DNA from: Pleurostoma richardsiae | Lineage: Eukaryota; Ascomycota; Sordariomycetes; Calosphaeriales; Pleurostomataceae | Length of the DNA: 64,000 nt | Direction: 5' to 3' | Assembly: GCA_030052745.1 (NCBI GenBank) | Contig: JANBVO010000061.1 | Span: forward strand, 1-64,000 | Shown here: positions 1 through 10,850 of the stretch, piece after piece | Position numbering within the stretch: position 1 is the stretch's first letter | Layout: each line of letters begins with the position of its first letter | Made by a program: the position numbers and the translations under genes | Notes under the pieces: model-generated | What the model saw: only the letters and a program-made list of their open reading frames with translations | What the model was told of the DNA's origin: nothing | The model's database searches: none

Positions 1-2780
1 CTTTTTCGCTTGGCCCGAGCGCCTCACCAAAATTTAAATCCTGTCTTGAAGATATCTTTTACAACTAGTGGATAGGACTGAACTATAACCGCCTTTTATA
101 CTAGTATCTCCTCGCGGAACTAGTCTTCTAGTATTACCGGCAGCGTCGCCGTTAACAGCACCATCGGGCATCCGAACCGGTATAAGCTTTTCAACTCCTC
201 TAACCGCGCTTAATACTTAATGTCGGTAATAACCGTATAACATTCGTCTACGAAAATCCGTCGTAACAACTCCACGCATAGTAGCCCGTTTACGTACACC
301 GTAAACTCCGGCGTCGATACTAAATCAACGTTAATTATTACTATCTGCATCGTTTGCAGTAACCTATCCCGATCTACGTTAAACGACGGCCTATACCGAA
401 TATAATTTACTTTTATCGCCTTCGTTTATACTATTAAATCTTTTATTAACGCTACGAATAGTACTACTACGATGCTCGTCCTACCTCCCGTTATCACCGC
501 CGGCACTATAAATAATATACTTTTACTCGCCCCCGTCGGGAGCACGTAAATCGTTATCTTATCCAATCCTAGCCCTATAATCGTACGTATACTCTCCGCC
601 TACTCGTTTAACTTCTACGCCATCTCCGGCCCTAATAACGTCCATAGCTTTCCCGTAATTACCGTCTTTACGTCTACCGCCCCTTCTACCTTAACCACTT
701 CGACCGCCCCGGCCGCCGCCGTCTTCGCCCGCTTACTTTTTCCCGCCCCGTCCGTCTACTCGTCTACGTCCCTCTTCCGTTTAGCCCCTCCCGTTTCCTC
801 CTTGCTTTCTAAAAACTAATACTATAGCCGGCTAATTTCCCGGAACGTCGCTACTATCTTCGGCTATAACTAGCTTAAGAATCTGATATGCACTGCGTAG
901 TGCTACCGCGCGATCTTCGTCTTATACGTCGCCTATAAGTCTCAAACGATATTCCACCCGCCTCCGACGTCTACCGCCTCCTCCGTTAGCGGGTCCACGT
1001 TCACGTTATTGTCCTCGTCCGCGTCCTCTATCCGCACCTCCACCTGCCATATCGCGAGCCTCTGGATCCGCTGCCCTAGCTCGATTACGATCGGCCGGTA
1101 CCGCGCTACCCCGATCCGTACCCCCGTGCCCGCCTATATCGCCCGCGCTAACACTGTGTTCAGCCGTACCATGTCCTACACCCGCACATTCCCGTCCTAT
1201 TATATATACGCTAGCTGCTCGCCTTACGGCTCCGCCAGCTTATATCCCCGCCGTAATATCCGTTCCGCCAGCAGTAACTACGCTACGTACGCAACTATTA
1301 TCCGCCCGATCTAGTCCGGTAAAAACCACGCCACCTTGCGCCCGTTATCTCGAAGCCCCTTTATCTTATCGCGGTCCGTTACCAACGCCACCTGCCCGTC
1401 TATTACTAACATATTACGTATTAGTTGCTACGTATCGTAATACTATAGCGTCGCCATTTCCAGCCTGCGCCCCGGCTACCCGCCCCAAACATATACGAAC
1501 GGTATCGAATTTTCCCGGAACAGCTTCAGTATCCGGAGCTACTTCCGGATTCTACGCCGCTTCTACCGGTTCCGTGCCGCGTCCTATACCGACCGCTCGA
1601 CTAACCGTATCACTTTATTCGGCCTCGGTTCTAGTTACTTGTTTTACGGGTTCGTCGCGAACGACTAGCCCGCTCTGACTTAAACTATATTATCCGTAAT
1701 CCGTCCCATATTTAGCCCCCGGTTCACCTACGCCTACGCCCCTCCTATTAGTTCGTCCAGTAGCGCTTCCGTATTCGTTACTAGCTTACATACCGTTTAC
1801 TTAAACTCCTTTATCGCGATCCGTTCGCTATTATAGAATAACGCTCGTTAGTCTTCCGACTACCGTACCGACGGCTACTCGCCTATTTACTACCGCTAAC
1901 CCTTACCGTACGCCATCTACCCGATAATCGTACTCGTAACTATATACGTACCCGTAAACATTTACTTCGCGAGTTCTTCTTAGAATGTAAGTACTATTTC
2001 CGTCTCGACTTCGTTTAGTTTTTTCGACTAGCTTTCGAACTTAGCTTCTAAAAAAAACAGCCGCGACTACTATAATACCGCTACTAATATCTCCGTATAT
2101 AAGTACGGTTTCGTATACTTTAATAGCGACGTTTTAATACCTAACGTCGTATAAAAGTATAGTAACGGGTTCGCGTATACCTTACCGCCGACGTATTACT
2201 TAATAGAAACTATTAAAAATAAAAACACCGCCCGGTCGAACGCTTCGGTCTACTACCTCCTTTCCTTTTTACCGTTTTCGTCTTCCTTCCTACTATCCTC
2301 GTTTTCCCCCTTACCGTTTTCGTTTTCCTTTTTATCGTCTTCGTCCTCTCCCTTACCGTCTTTATCGTCTTCGTCATTATCTTCTCTCCGGTCGTTAACG
2401 TATCCGCTATCCTAACTACTACCCTCCGACGTATCCAGCTCGTACGCCACGTCCTCTAGTAAGTTCTACTGTTCGTCGGTAAAGCTAATAGCCCACCGCT
2501 CGAACGCTTCGTTACGCCCGGCGTCGTATGTCCGCAAGTAAAACCCCAAATAACGTTATCCGATTAACCGGTATTTACTCATCGATACCTCCTTTCCTTT
2601 CCGCTCGAACGGCACGCCGTTTATAATCGTCGTCGATAATCTAATTAACTACTATAACGTCTCCGTTAGTACGTTATTTAGCCGCTAATAGTACCGCTTT
2701 ACCTCGCAGTCGAAATTCTACGTTAACCGTATTAACCGTATACGTTCTCAGACTACTACTTTATTTTCCGCTTACGTCCC
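1..2780 (-). pseudogene. RIP-degraded telomere-linked RecQ-like helicase (TLH type), partial
   Basis: Read on the minus strand, this stretch gives long helicase-like readings broken by many stops of the TGG-to-TAG/TGA, CAG-to-TAG and CGA-to-TGA kind. A Walker A-like PTGASKSILFIVPA (ancestral GAGKS) lies near 500-540, a DEXH-type VDEC box near 241-252, and LTATLP (motif III) near 135-152. Upstream, in the N-terminal half, are conserved-looking segments such as YLGFYLRTYDAGR near 2,520-2,570 and an Asp/Glu/Lys-rich linker at about 2,230-2,350. The order (long N-terminal region, charged linker, RecQ-like SF2 core) fits the fungal telomere-linked helicase family, usually found next to telomeres. 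The helicase C-terminal half lies beyond the left edge. Family assignment is from motifs only; a RecQ-like helicase from another mobile element is the main alternative. Confidence 0.72.
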
Positions 2781-3544
2781 TCGACCGTTTACTGTTAGAG
2801 CTTTTGCTTACTTAGTTATTTTATATACGTTGAGCTTATCCTACGATTTAAAGTACTATACTTAACTTAGTTTCTTCACTTATATCGAATCGTAGTCTAA
2901 ACCCTCTTTAATATTCCCTTTCTAAAGCTGTACTATATCATCGACTTTAAGTACTACCGTATACTCCCTAATTATCCTTTCTATCGTACTATCTTCGGAC
3001 AAACCGTTAACTTCCTAACTTTTAACTCCATTTCGAACGATCTAATACCGTACGTACCTCCTTTATAACCACACCTATAATTAAAACCGTACTTTAGTCT
3101 AGCGTAATCTGTCGTTTACTACGTAATCGGCCATCCTTTAATACTACGTAATATTATCTCTTACGATAGTTATAAACCGATATTACGTATAGTTAAACCC
3201 GTATAATATTCGTAATCTTTCGATTAATACCGAACTATTTTTTAGTAATCTAACGGTAAATAAGTCGTTTAACTATATCGTACTATAATAATCTATAATA
3301 TCCTTTAACATCTAACCTTTAATCTTATACGTGCAGAAATAGCCTTTAATATTAGTCCCCCGGGTACCCGTACTAGGCCGAACAACATTACTACATAAGC
3401 GGTAGATTAATACCTTATACTCTTCGTTAACAATAACAAGCTACTCCATCGTAACTACTACGAAATATTCACTATTATTTATCCATCTATCTACCGCTAC
3501 AAATACTAACTATATATATATATATATACTACTAAACGCGATCC
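2781..3544. other. AT-rich RIP-type DNA without a recognisable gene
   Basis: CpA/TpG-poor, TA-rich sequence with no sustained reading frame. It may be the 5' part of the helicase fossil. A perfect (TA)9 microsatellite sits at 3511-3528, just before the direct repeat that follows. Confidence 0.6.
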
Positions 3545-4165
3545 TCATCCCCTATCGCGTACCCCCGTCGCAAATCCCTATCGCAACTCCTAGCCGGCGC
3601 CGTCTCGGCCCTCGCCGTGCCCTCCTAGAATTTAACCTTCACGAATAATATAATACTTATGAACGTAAATAAGCTCCTTCCTTTACGCTCATAAGCACTA
3701 AATACCGTATCCCGGTATAGTGTTCACGAGCGTACAATACAACCAACTGTTTACGTTCATAGTTACCCGACCGACGGTAACCCGACCGTAAACGACCGTA
3801 AATTCGAGTTCGATAAGCCGGTTCTTACGTCGACCGCCTCTCCGTCGACTATGTTTACTGTGGTCAATTAGTAGCTGCCCATTAATTTCTTATAATTACT
3901 ACCGTATTCGCTTCTACGTTATTATATCGTTCATACTCTCCGTCAACCTGACCGAACCCGTACAGTTGTCACCCATATAACCCTATCGCGTACCCCAAGC
4001 GGGTTACCCTAACCCTAGAATTAGCTAGACCCACCCTAAAAATTTCTAACCAATCTACAGCCGGGCTTAAACCGAATCTACATGGACAGAATGCACGGGC
4101 CACCAGAAACTTTTATATGGCAGATTCTACCCGATTATAACCATTACCTCGCGAACTAATACCTA
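3545..4165. repeat. Direct repeat A, copy 1 (about 620 bp)
   Basis: This block recurs at 5665-6278 in the same orientation, with scattered C/T and G/A differences as expected of RIP. Both copies share the start (ATCCC-TATCGCGTA), a central segment with TTCGAGTTCGATAAGCCGG, and the end (CTACCCGATTATAACCATTAC type). Copy 1 is less mutated and holds the telomere-like string ACCCTAACCCTA near 4003. The two copies flank the composite element at 4169-5664, so A could be a long terminal repeat of an outer element or a tandem subtelomeric unit. No protein reading is visible in it. Confidence 0.75.
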
Positions 4166-4168
4166 GGC

Positions 4169-4262
4169 TGTAGCCTAAGGCTACAGTCGTCTTATCAGCT
4201 ATCGAACAAGCCAAACAAGCCGGCAAGCCTATTAGGCTTAACAAGCTTCTTTTAATATAACA
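4169..4262. repeat. 94-bp terminal-type direct repeat R, left copy
   Basis: A 94-bp block starting TG and ending CA, repeated at 5571-5664. It opens inside a perfect 19-bp palindrome CTGTAGCCTAAGGCTACAG (4168-4186). The right copy has the same palindrome with G/C in place of the RIP-type A/T on both arms. Confidence 0.7.
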
Positions 4263-5570
4263 TGCCCTCCTATACTAAAAAACAAATATAGTCCTCATTC
4301 CTCGTTAATAACCTTCGTCGTACTCGTCGAAGCTATCGTTAGCTTCGTTAAGTTCGTCATCGAGTTCGTTATCGTATTCGTCGAAACTATTATTAACTCC
4401 ATCGAATACATCGTCGGACTCATTATCAGGCTCGTCGAAACTATCGTCAGTTTCGTCAAGTTCGTCGTCAGGTTCGTCGTCAGATCGATCGTCAGATCCA
4501 AACTCGTCACGTTCGTCGTCAGAGCTATCGTTACTCCACTACTAGTTAAATCCTTTAAAGTTAGAAGGAGCTAGTTACCGAAGAGGTACTAATAACGACT
4601 AGGAAGAGTAGAGATAAATCGTTTCATCGTATCGGTTTACCGAAGTTAACGGTCTTAACGACAGGGATACCGAAAAGTTCGGAAGGAAAAGAAAAAGAGA
4701 AGGAAAAGAAGAAGCTAAAGCTACTAAGGCGTTAAGCTTATTCTGTTTGTCGGTTTTATAGCCCGTCGCTTTAAGATAACGAAAGAGCTATCTTCGGCTA
4801 TCGAAGAAGATACCGCATTTCTAATACGTTTAACGAGATTATTATTATTAACGGTCTTTTATTTCTTAACGGAGTAATTTATACTCTTCTTTCGTTTCGT
4901 TAATAATCTTTATAAGGTCGAAAAGAGTTACAACGAAAAAGTCAACTATCGTCGTTCTAGCCGAGATCGAAGAGAAGAAGAGGTTTACCGGGACTTAAGA
5001 AACTATCTAGCTAATTAAACGGGATAACGTTTATAAAGTAAAAAATAACTGCCGGGCCGGTTCGTAGATACGGCTATAAGTACCGTTTCGACGATAAGTA
5101 CCGTTACGATTATCGAAATATCATCTAGTCGAATAAACGGGATAACGTTTACGAAAGAAAAAAAGGTCGCTAAGCCGGTATATAATAACGGCATAAAGCT
5201 ACCTCGATAATAAATACCGTTACGTTTATCGTCCTCTAAGTTATTACTGTCGACGTAGTCGTTTTTAACAATTAATTCTAATATAAGAAAGTTATTTCCC
5301 CTAGAACTCGAACTGTTGAAGACTAGTTCGATACTATCTATGGGTACTGACTTGCTATAATAAGCCGTTAACGGGCCATTACTATCGGTAACGTAGCCTT
5401 CGTTATTGTTGACGAAGGGGATTACGGTAATGAAAAGGCAATCAGCCGATTCGTAATAAGTAAGTACTACTTGTTATAATAAAAGTAAAATATGATTCGG
5501 GTTAAATTTTTAAGTGTTAGGAATACCGGCACAACCAGCATTCCAAGCTTATATATAGGAAGGCCGAGGC

Positions 5571-5664
5571 TGTGGCCTAAGGCCACAGTCGTTTTCTTAG
5601 CTGTCGAACAGGCCAGACAGGCCGGTAGGCCTGTTAGGCTTAGCAAGCTTCTTTTAATGTAGCA
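5571..5664. repeat. 94-bp terminal-type direct repeat R, right copy
   Basis: Same length and ends (TG...CA) as the copy at 4169-4262. It carries the less mutated palindrome CTGTGGCCTAAGGCCACAG at 5570-5588 and abuts the second copy of repeat A directly. Confidence 0.7.
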
Positions 5665-6278
5665 TTTATCCCTTATCGCGTATTCCCGTTATAAATCCCT
5701 ATCGTAACTCCTAACCGGCGCTATTTCGACTTTCGCCGTGCCTTCTTAGAATTTAACTTTTATAAATGGTATAATGCTTATAAGCGTAAATAAGCTCTTT
5801 CTTTTACGTTTACGAGTACTAAATACCGTATCCCGGTATAGTATTTACGAACGTATAATATAATTAACTATTTACGTTTATAGTTACCCGACCGATAGTA
5901 ACCCGACTATAAATTCGAGTTCGATAAGCCGGTTCTTACGTCGGCCGTTTTTCTATCGATTGTATTTACTACGGTTAATTAATATAGTTACTTATTAGTT
6001 TCTTATAATTACTACCGTATTCGTTTCTACGTTATTATATCGTTTATATTTTCCGTTAACTTAATCGAACTCGTACAGTTATCACTTATATAACCCTATC
6101 GCGTACCCTAAGCGGGTTACCTTAACTTTAGAATTGACTAGACCTACCTTAAAAATTTCTAACTAATCTACAGCTAGGTTTAGACCGAAACTGCATAAAC
6201 AGAATGTACGGGCTACTAGAAACTTTTGTATGGTAGATTCTACCCGATTATGACCATTACCTTACGGATTAATACTTA
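5665..6278. repeat. Direct repeat A, copy 2
   Basis: Second copy of the block at 3545-4165, in the same orientation and more AT-shifted. Its last 140 bp are tandemly duplicated immediately downstream. Confidence 0.75.
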
Positions 6279-6417
6279 GACCTACCTTAAAAATTTCTAA
6301 CTAATCTACGGCCGGGCTTAAACTGAATCTATATAAATAAAATATACGGGCTACTAAAAACTTTTATATAGTAGATTCTACCCGATTATAACTATTACTT
6401 CGCGGACTAATACTTAA
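6279..6417. repeat. Tandem duplication of the end of repeat A
   Basis: About 139 bp repeating the terminal segment of repeat A (from GACCTACCTTAAAAATTTCT to the TAATACTTA end). It differs from its neighbour mainly by RIP-type transitions. Confidence 0.7.
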
Positions 6418-6984
6418 GATAAGTTATAAGAACTTCGACGCGACCTATCTTACAGTTATTTAACGAAGTAAAAAAATAAGCTAAAAAGAAAGAAATTAAA
6501 GAAAAGAAAGAATCTATAAAAAAAAAAAAAACCCTACGGTTACTTTTATACTTTAACTAATCCTTAAAAGAATTTCGAAGACGAAGCTTCGATTAAACGA
6601 AAAGAAAAAGTTAAAGAAAAAAACAAAATCGACGAATCTAACTACTTAAATAAACGAAGTTTTAAAAATATCAACGATAAACTTAACCTTAAATAAAGAA
6701 AGTCTCTACGAAGATAAAAGGCCGTAAAATATTACGGCGTAAAACAAAGAAAAGGACTACGCGCCGCTACAAGCTAATACTAAGGCCGGGTAGTCACAAA
6801 AAAACCCCTAGATTACAAATATCGAGATAATTAACTACACAGCTCAAAATTAAATCGTAAACAGGCACTAATAATAAGATAAGCTACTATTCTTTTTCCT
6901 TACTAACACAAGGGTTTTTTAACGAAAATAGCCGGCGAAGAGATTACCACCTAGAAGCTTTCAATTAAACGCTAAGAGCTAACG
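6418..6984. other. AT-rich degraded DNA
   Basis: Lysine-codon-like A-rich runs and an (A)12 tract near 6519-6530. No frame can be followed. It could be interior sequence of a mobile element ending at the purine-rich AAAAGGGAGGATAG near 6990. Confidence 0.5.
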
Positions 6985-7340
6985 CTCTTAAAAGGGAGGA
7001 TAGTATAAGAAGGACGCTAGGAAAGTAGTACCTAGCCCGTTCATATAGGAAGAAAGCTTAGGCCGCGAAGGCCCAAGCCCAGGCAGGGTACCTGACTGAG
7101 CACATGCCCAGGCACGTGCGGAATGCCGTGACTGGCCGGGTCCCTTTTAGGGCCCGGGGCCCGTATAGGCTCCTTTTAAGGCCGTTCGCCGGGCGTTCGG
7201 AGAACAACCGGCAAGTTAAAGTTTTACAATTAAGAATATACTACCCCTTTATACTATATCTTCCTTCCTTACTTTGTAAATATACCGATCTCCTTATACT
7301 ATATTTATTTCTTTTATTAAAATAAATAACTTTATTAATT
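6985..7340. repeat. Possible LTR or element edge with an unmutated GC-rich patch
   Basis: A purine-rich AAAAGGGAGGATAG stretch, like a polypurine tract, is followed by sequence that includes a GC-rich patch (about 7085-7210, with TTTTAGGGCCCGGGGCCCGT) in otherwise AT-rich DNA. This resembles the edge of a gypsy-type LTR, but no second copy is in the window to prove it. Confidence 0.25.
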
Positions 7341-8148
7341 TTAACCGACTTATATTTCTATAAACGACGATAGTAATGAAAAACGTAATAAATTATAAAT
7401 ATTACGTTTTTACTTAATTTCGAACTACTTACTCGTTTTTTTCGAATAAAAAAACTATTAATACTATATACTTTCAGTTTAAAACTAATATAACTTACTT
7501 TCTACTTACTCCGCTAATAGCCGATTTTTTATCCGGGGATTTTTCTACCCGTATATATTTCGATAATAAGTTTTTATAGTTTTTAAATTATAAACGATAT
7601 AAGAATAAGTCCGATATTTTAATCTGTCCGTCTTTAGTAACTCTAAATAGAAAATTAACTTAGTAAAAAATAACGAAAAACGTATTTCGCCGAACTAAGC
7701 CTAATTACGGATAATATAATTAAACTATAATACGGTTTCGACGATTTAACGCCGTTAAACCGGAAAAATAGTAACGTACTTTATCCGGAAATATATAGTT
7801 ACTTCGTTAACTATATAAGTAAACTAGTACGTAATATATACTACGAAGTAATACTTTAGTAAATATATAAACGGATCTATATTAAACGATTTAAATAATA
7901 GTTATAAGAGGCTTTTTTTAACTCTTTACGACGGCTACTCGAATATATAAAAGGCGTTTAAAGGTTCTCTATCCTATCCATTAATTAATTAGAAATTACA
8001 GTCTACACCCCGTTTTACGGGTCCCGAGAAATGAAGTCTACTCCTATATTTTATAGGGCTGGAAAATAAAATGTACTACACTTCAGATAACCATACTAAG
8101 AGTAAGCTCTTATGGTATTAAATCCTTTCCAGCGACGTAGATAGCCCA
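7341..8148. other. AT-rich RIP-type DNA, with a possible transposon end near 8000
   Basis: Strongly AT-rich, CpG-retaining sequence with no readable gene. Around 8000-8045, TACAGTCTACACCCCG and a following ACGGGTCCCG give a TA-flanked CAGTC-type end like that of Tc1/mariner elements, without a visible partner. Composition returns to normal at about 8,100. Confidence 0.4.
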
Positions 8149-9475
8149 CTAGACAATTAGGGCCAGCACCGTAACTCCCAAGGAACTAGCCCCAATAGCC
8201 GTTTGCCAGTCTCCAAAAATTACCCGGAAAGTAACACAAGAGCAAACCGTAAAGGTTGCTGCTAATGGTATAGCTGCGCTATGTCTTATGTCCTCCCATT
8301 CCTCAGTAACTTTGTAACCGTTGAAGTCAACATCGCCGACACGTGGATCATGCCGGTAGAGGTTTCGGAGCAAGTCACTAGTAGAGTTAGTTAATGTAAC
8401 CCTATCTAGAAATAACGGTTGCCAAACCTATGCGAGTAGACTCCACGATCCCCGGCAAGGCCGTTGAGCAACCGCTGCCCGTTTGCTAGTAAGGGGTTTT
8501 GAAATGCCAAGGTGAGTATTGGCAGAAGGGAAAGACTTTGTAAGCGGTAGCTTACGTCATCGAAGTCTTGAAAGTCGCAGTTGCCCAAGTGGTTGTATAA
8601 GCTGGGGCATTCGGGCGAGTGCTCCCATTCTCCGCTCGTATAGTCCTCTCGACAATATGAGAAAGGGTCCTGGTCTTCCCGTGTGCTGATTGACTCTTTA
8701 ATAGACTTTAACTTTTCATCAAGGCTGCGGCGAAGCCGCTCACTGTCCAGAACTTCGTAGATTCCGATAAAGGCCTTGCCAGCTCTGTGTCTATCCACAC
8801 CCGAAAAGCGAAGCTGCGAATGACAAAGCATAATCAGTAAATAGCTTCGATATCGGAATTAACACTTACTCTAACCTCCTCCACTCGGGTTACCTTACGG
8901 AAAGGTAACCAAGCCCTCGATTTAGCCCAAGCTTTCTTCATCTTATCCAGAATAGCCGCATCATTATCATCGTCTCTGACGGCAACTTGGACAATCCTAC
9001 ACTTCTCTGGGCGTCCGATACAAAGAAACACGCACGGAGTGTCTAAGGCGATGCTGTCGAAGAACAATCGCGCATCTTTATCCTTAATCGCTTCAGACTT
9101 CTCCATATTCTGTTTACCAGACCGTGTCGATTGCGAAACTAGGATGCCCAATCCATTACCGTAGGCCTCTTCATGCACGTACCGACGCTTTCCCCGTAGA
9201 TATGCTGGAGGAGGTGTTCTATGCGGGGCTTCGGGCGGAAACTTCCTTTTGTCAGGGGCTTCGCCGCTTTGACTGGCCCCGACAACACTGGAATCAATTG
9301 ACAGGGGCTCGGATTGGCGTCTTCCTCGTGCTTCAGCCATGGCGCATATATGCCGACCAAGACTAGAGTCTATCAAACAAAGCTGAAGGGCTGCGGAGGA
9401 CTGAGGAAATCGTTGATTTCTCCGAAAGGCTGGAGGTGCAGTCGCAGACTCAATAAGGGTTGGCTGCCTAATCAT
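8149..9475 (-). CDS. Hypothetical protein with C-terminal membrane segments, three exons
   Basis: Proposed CDS complement(8149-8377, 8428-8813, 8870-9475), 406 aa. The introns are 50 bp and 56 bp; the longer is a clear GTAAGT...CAG intron, and the frame holds across both. The N-terminus contains RRNQRFPQS and IDSSLG, followed by a central CVFLCIGRPEKC / VRDDDND segment and a KVTRVEEVRLRF motif. A Cys/Trp segment (GEWEHSPECP) precedes a C-terminal half with two hydrophobic stretches (AAIPLAATFTVCSCV and AIGASSLGVTVLALIV). It resembles a recurrent fungal family of unknown function with terminal membrane helices. ATG at 9475 was chosen because the longer frame opens only with GTG. No catalytic motif is visible. 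Confidence 0.6.
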
Positions 9476-10850
9476 GGCGGGCCGTGTCAGGCCGTCAAAC
9501 TTGATTTTGGGCGCTTGCGCCCGGATCACCTCGGGGTTAAAGTTTTTTACGCTATAGAAGGAAAAACATCGTGGCGCAGTTAAACAAAATGGAAAACAAC
9601 TGCATCTGGACTAGGTGTCATTTGTGGACCTCGCAAATATGGTTTAACCTCGTTCCTTAAGGTTCTCTTGGGCAAGACGCCTGCGGCTTGCGTCTCCTGT
9701 TCGCGCTCCTGTTCACAGGCCACGGGCCACACTATAAGCCATAAAAGCAATAAGACTCGTTCCGGAGACATTGGCGAGCTCGTAAGGGACCGGTTTCCTG
9801 TGTAGAGCTCATTTGCATTAAGTAAGTTTAAGTAAACAATTCATTAACACTTAGTTCGAAGGCTGCATGCAATGCTACATCATTATGCATCTAGGAAAGA
9901 AGTACTGCTGTTAACTTACTCTTATTGTAGTAAGTTATGATGAATGTCTTGTTATAGAATTGAGATAAGGCGGCGCGAAATGGAAGCCTATGGATTTTAC
10001 TTCTAATAAGTGCCTAGCGATTCACTTTTACTTTTGCATGCTAACTTCCCAGTCCACCGCCGTCGAATATTGAATGCATCATGGGACACGCACACGACAG
10101 CTTTCCTGAATGCGGAAAATATATAGTTGATGCTTCAAATGTGACCTATAAATATAGATAGTCTAGATAGCTTTATAGTTTATCTGCTGAGATGTCGCTT
10201 CTTAGAGTAGACACAGCTGAGTGGCGCCGACGTCCTTGGGTTAAACGGCTAACAATAGACTAGACGATAGCCTCTACCCTGTCACTCTCAAATCTATACA
10301 CAGCTAGTCTACATTACTAGCTGTCTACTGCTGCATGCGGCAAGAACGCTGCGGAGGTATCCCTCGGGACATCACCGCGAGTGGAGGCTTTACGTCTGCA
10401 CGGCTCAAACCTTCCTACCGTGCCTTCTCCGCGACCGGAGAATGATACCCATCGAGAGAGCATGCTACACCGTGTCTCTGTGAGCAACGGCGATTGCGAG
10501 GACCAAGCCATGCTGCCTCGCATCCAGCCGAAGGCAAGCCGTGGAAGGGCTGCGGTTCGCCGTCACCATCGTCGTTCTGTTGAGGATGTCAACGACAACC
10601 TTGACGAGACGCAAAAGGCGCAATCTAATAAAGGCATTCGCCTGCCGCCTCGCAAATGCCGCAGGGTGAGCTCCCGACAGTTCCATTAGTTCTTACTCAA
10701 GGACGTTATTACTATGATGCCCAACTCCCATAGTATCATTCTGTATTCCTCCGCAGCGGGCATGTTATCAACGGCCAGCATGGCTTACATTGCAGAATAT
10801 ATCAAACACACTAAACAGATCAACCCAACCAAGAGCGACATCTCCGCATT
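9476..10850. other. Intergenic stretch with one short hairpin repeat
   Basis: Overlapping short frames on both strands (for example 10381-10689 and its antisense) show no family signature. The hairpin repeat at 9651-9700 is the only structured feature seen. Confidence 0.5.
9651..9700 (+). repeat. 50-bp hairpin repeat, copy 1
   Basis: Matches 14081-14130 at 38 of 50 positions in the same orientation. It contains an inverted repeat CAAGACGC-CT-GCGGCTTG (9673-9690) with one mismatch. The matching element at 14081 forms a perfect stem from a partly different sequence. Confidence 0.55.

Larger units (their letters stand above)
4169..5664 (-). mobile_element. Small composite element bounded by 94-bp direct repeats, unidentified, degraded
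   Basis: About 1.5 kb lie between two 94-bp TG...CA direct repeats, the layout of a short LTR-type (TRIM-like) element, though no target-site duplication is obvious. The interior is strongly RIP-mutated. Its best-preserved part, 4306-4510 on the minus strand, reads as a highly acidic Asp/Glu/Ser-rich tail with repeated DD-x-x-DDE-like units. Further in is a duplicated segment of about 110 bp (near 5000-5110 and 5110-5220). No polymerase, integrase or transposase motif was recognised, so the family is unknown. The element looks old and broken. A host gene fragment trapped between repeats is an alternative. Confidence 0.45.

Noticed and set aside
1009-1314. Open plus-strand frame inside the helicase fossil
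   Set aside because: It is antisense to the helicase reading, Ser/Arg/Tyr-rich and without domain features; a by-product of the mutated codons.
4295-4510. Thr/Ser-rich frame as an independent gene
   Set aside because: Another minus-strand frame of the same DNA gives a coherent acidic repeat tail, and the stretch lies inside a RIP-mutated repeat element with no start or splice context.
7104-7325. Short plus-strand frame in the GC patch
   Set aside because: Starts in a GC-rich repeat edge and ends in Leu/Tyr-rich AT DNA; more likely repeat sequence than a gene.
8000-8060. Tc1/mariner-type terminal inverted repeat
   Set aside because: CAGTC next to TA is suggestive, but no opposite end or transposase remnant could be matched in the window, so it is noted only within the AT-rich feature.
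10381-10689. Plus-strand frame of about 100 codons
   Set aside because: An antisense frame of similar length overlaps it and neither shows motifs or splice support.
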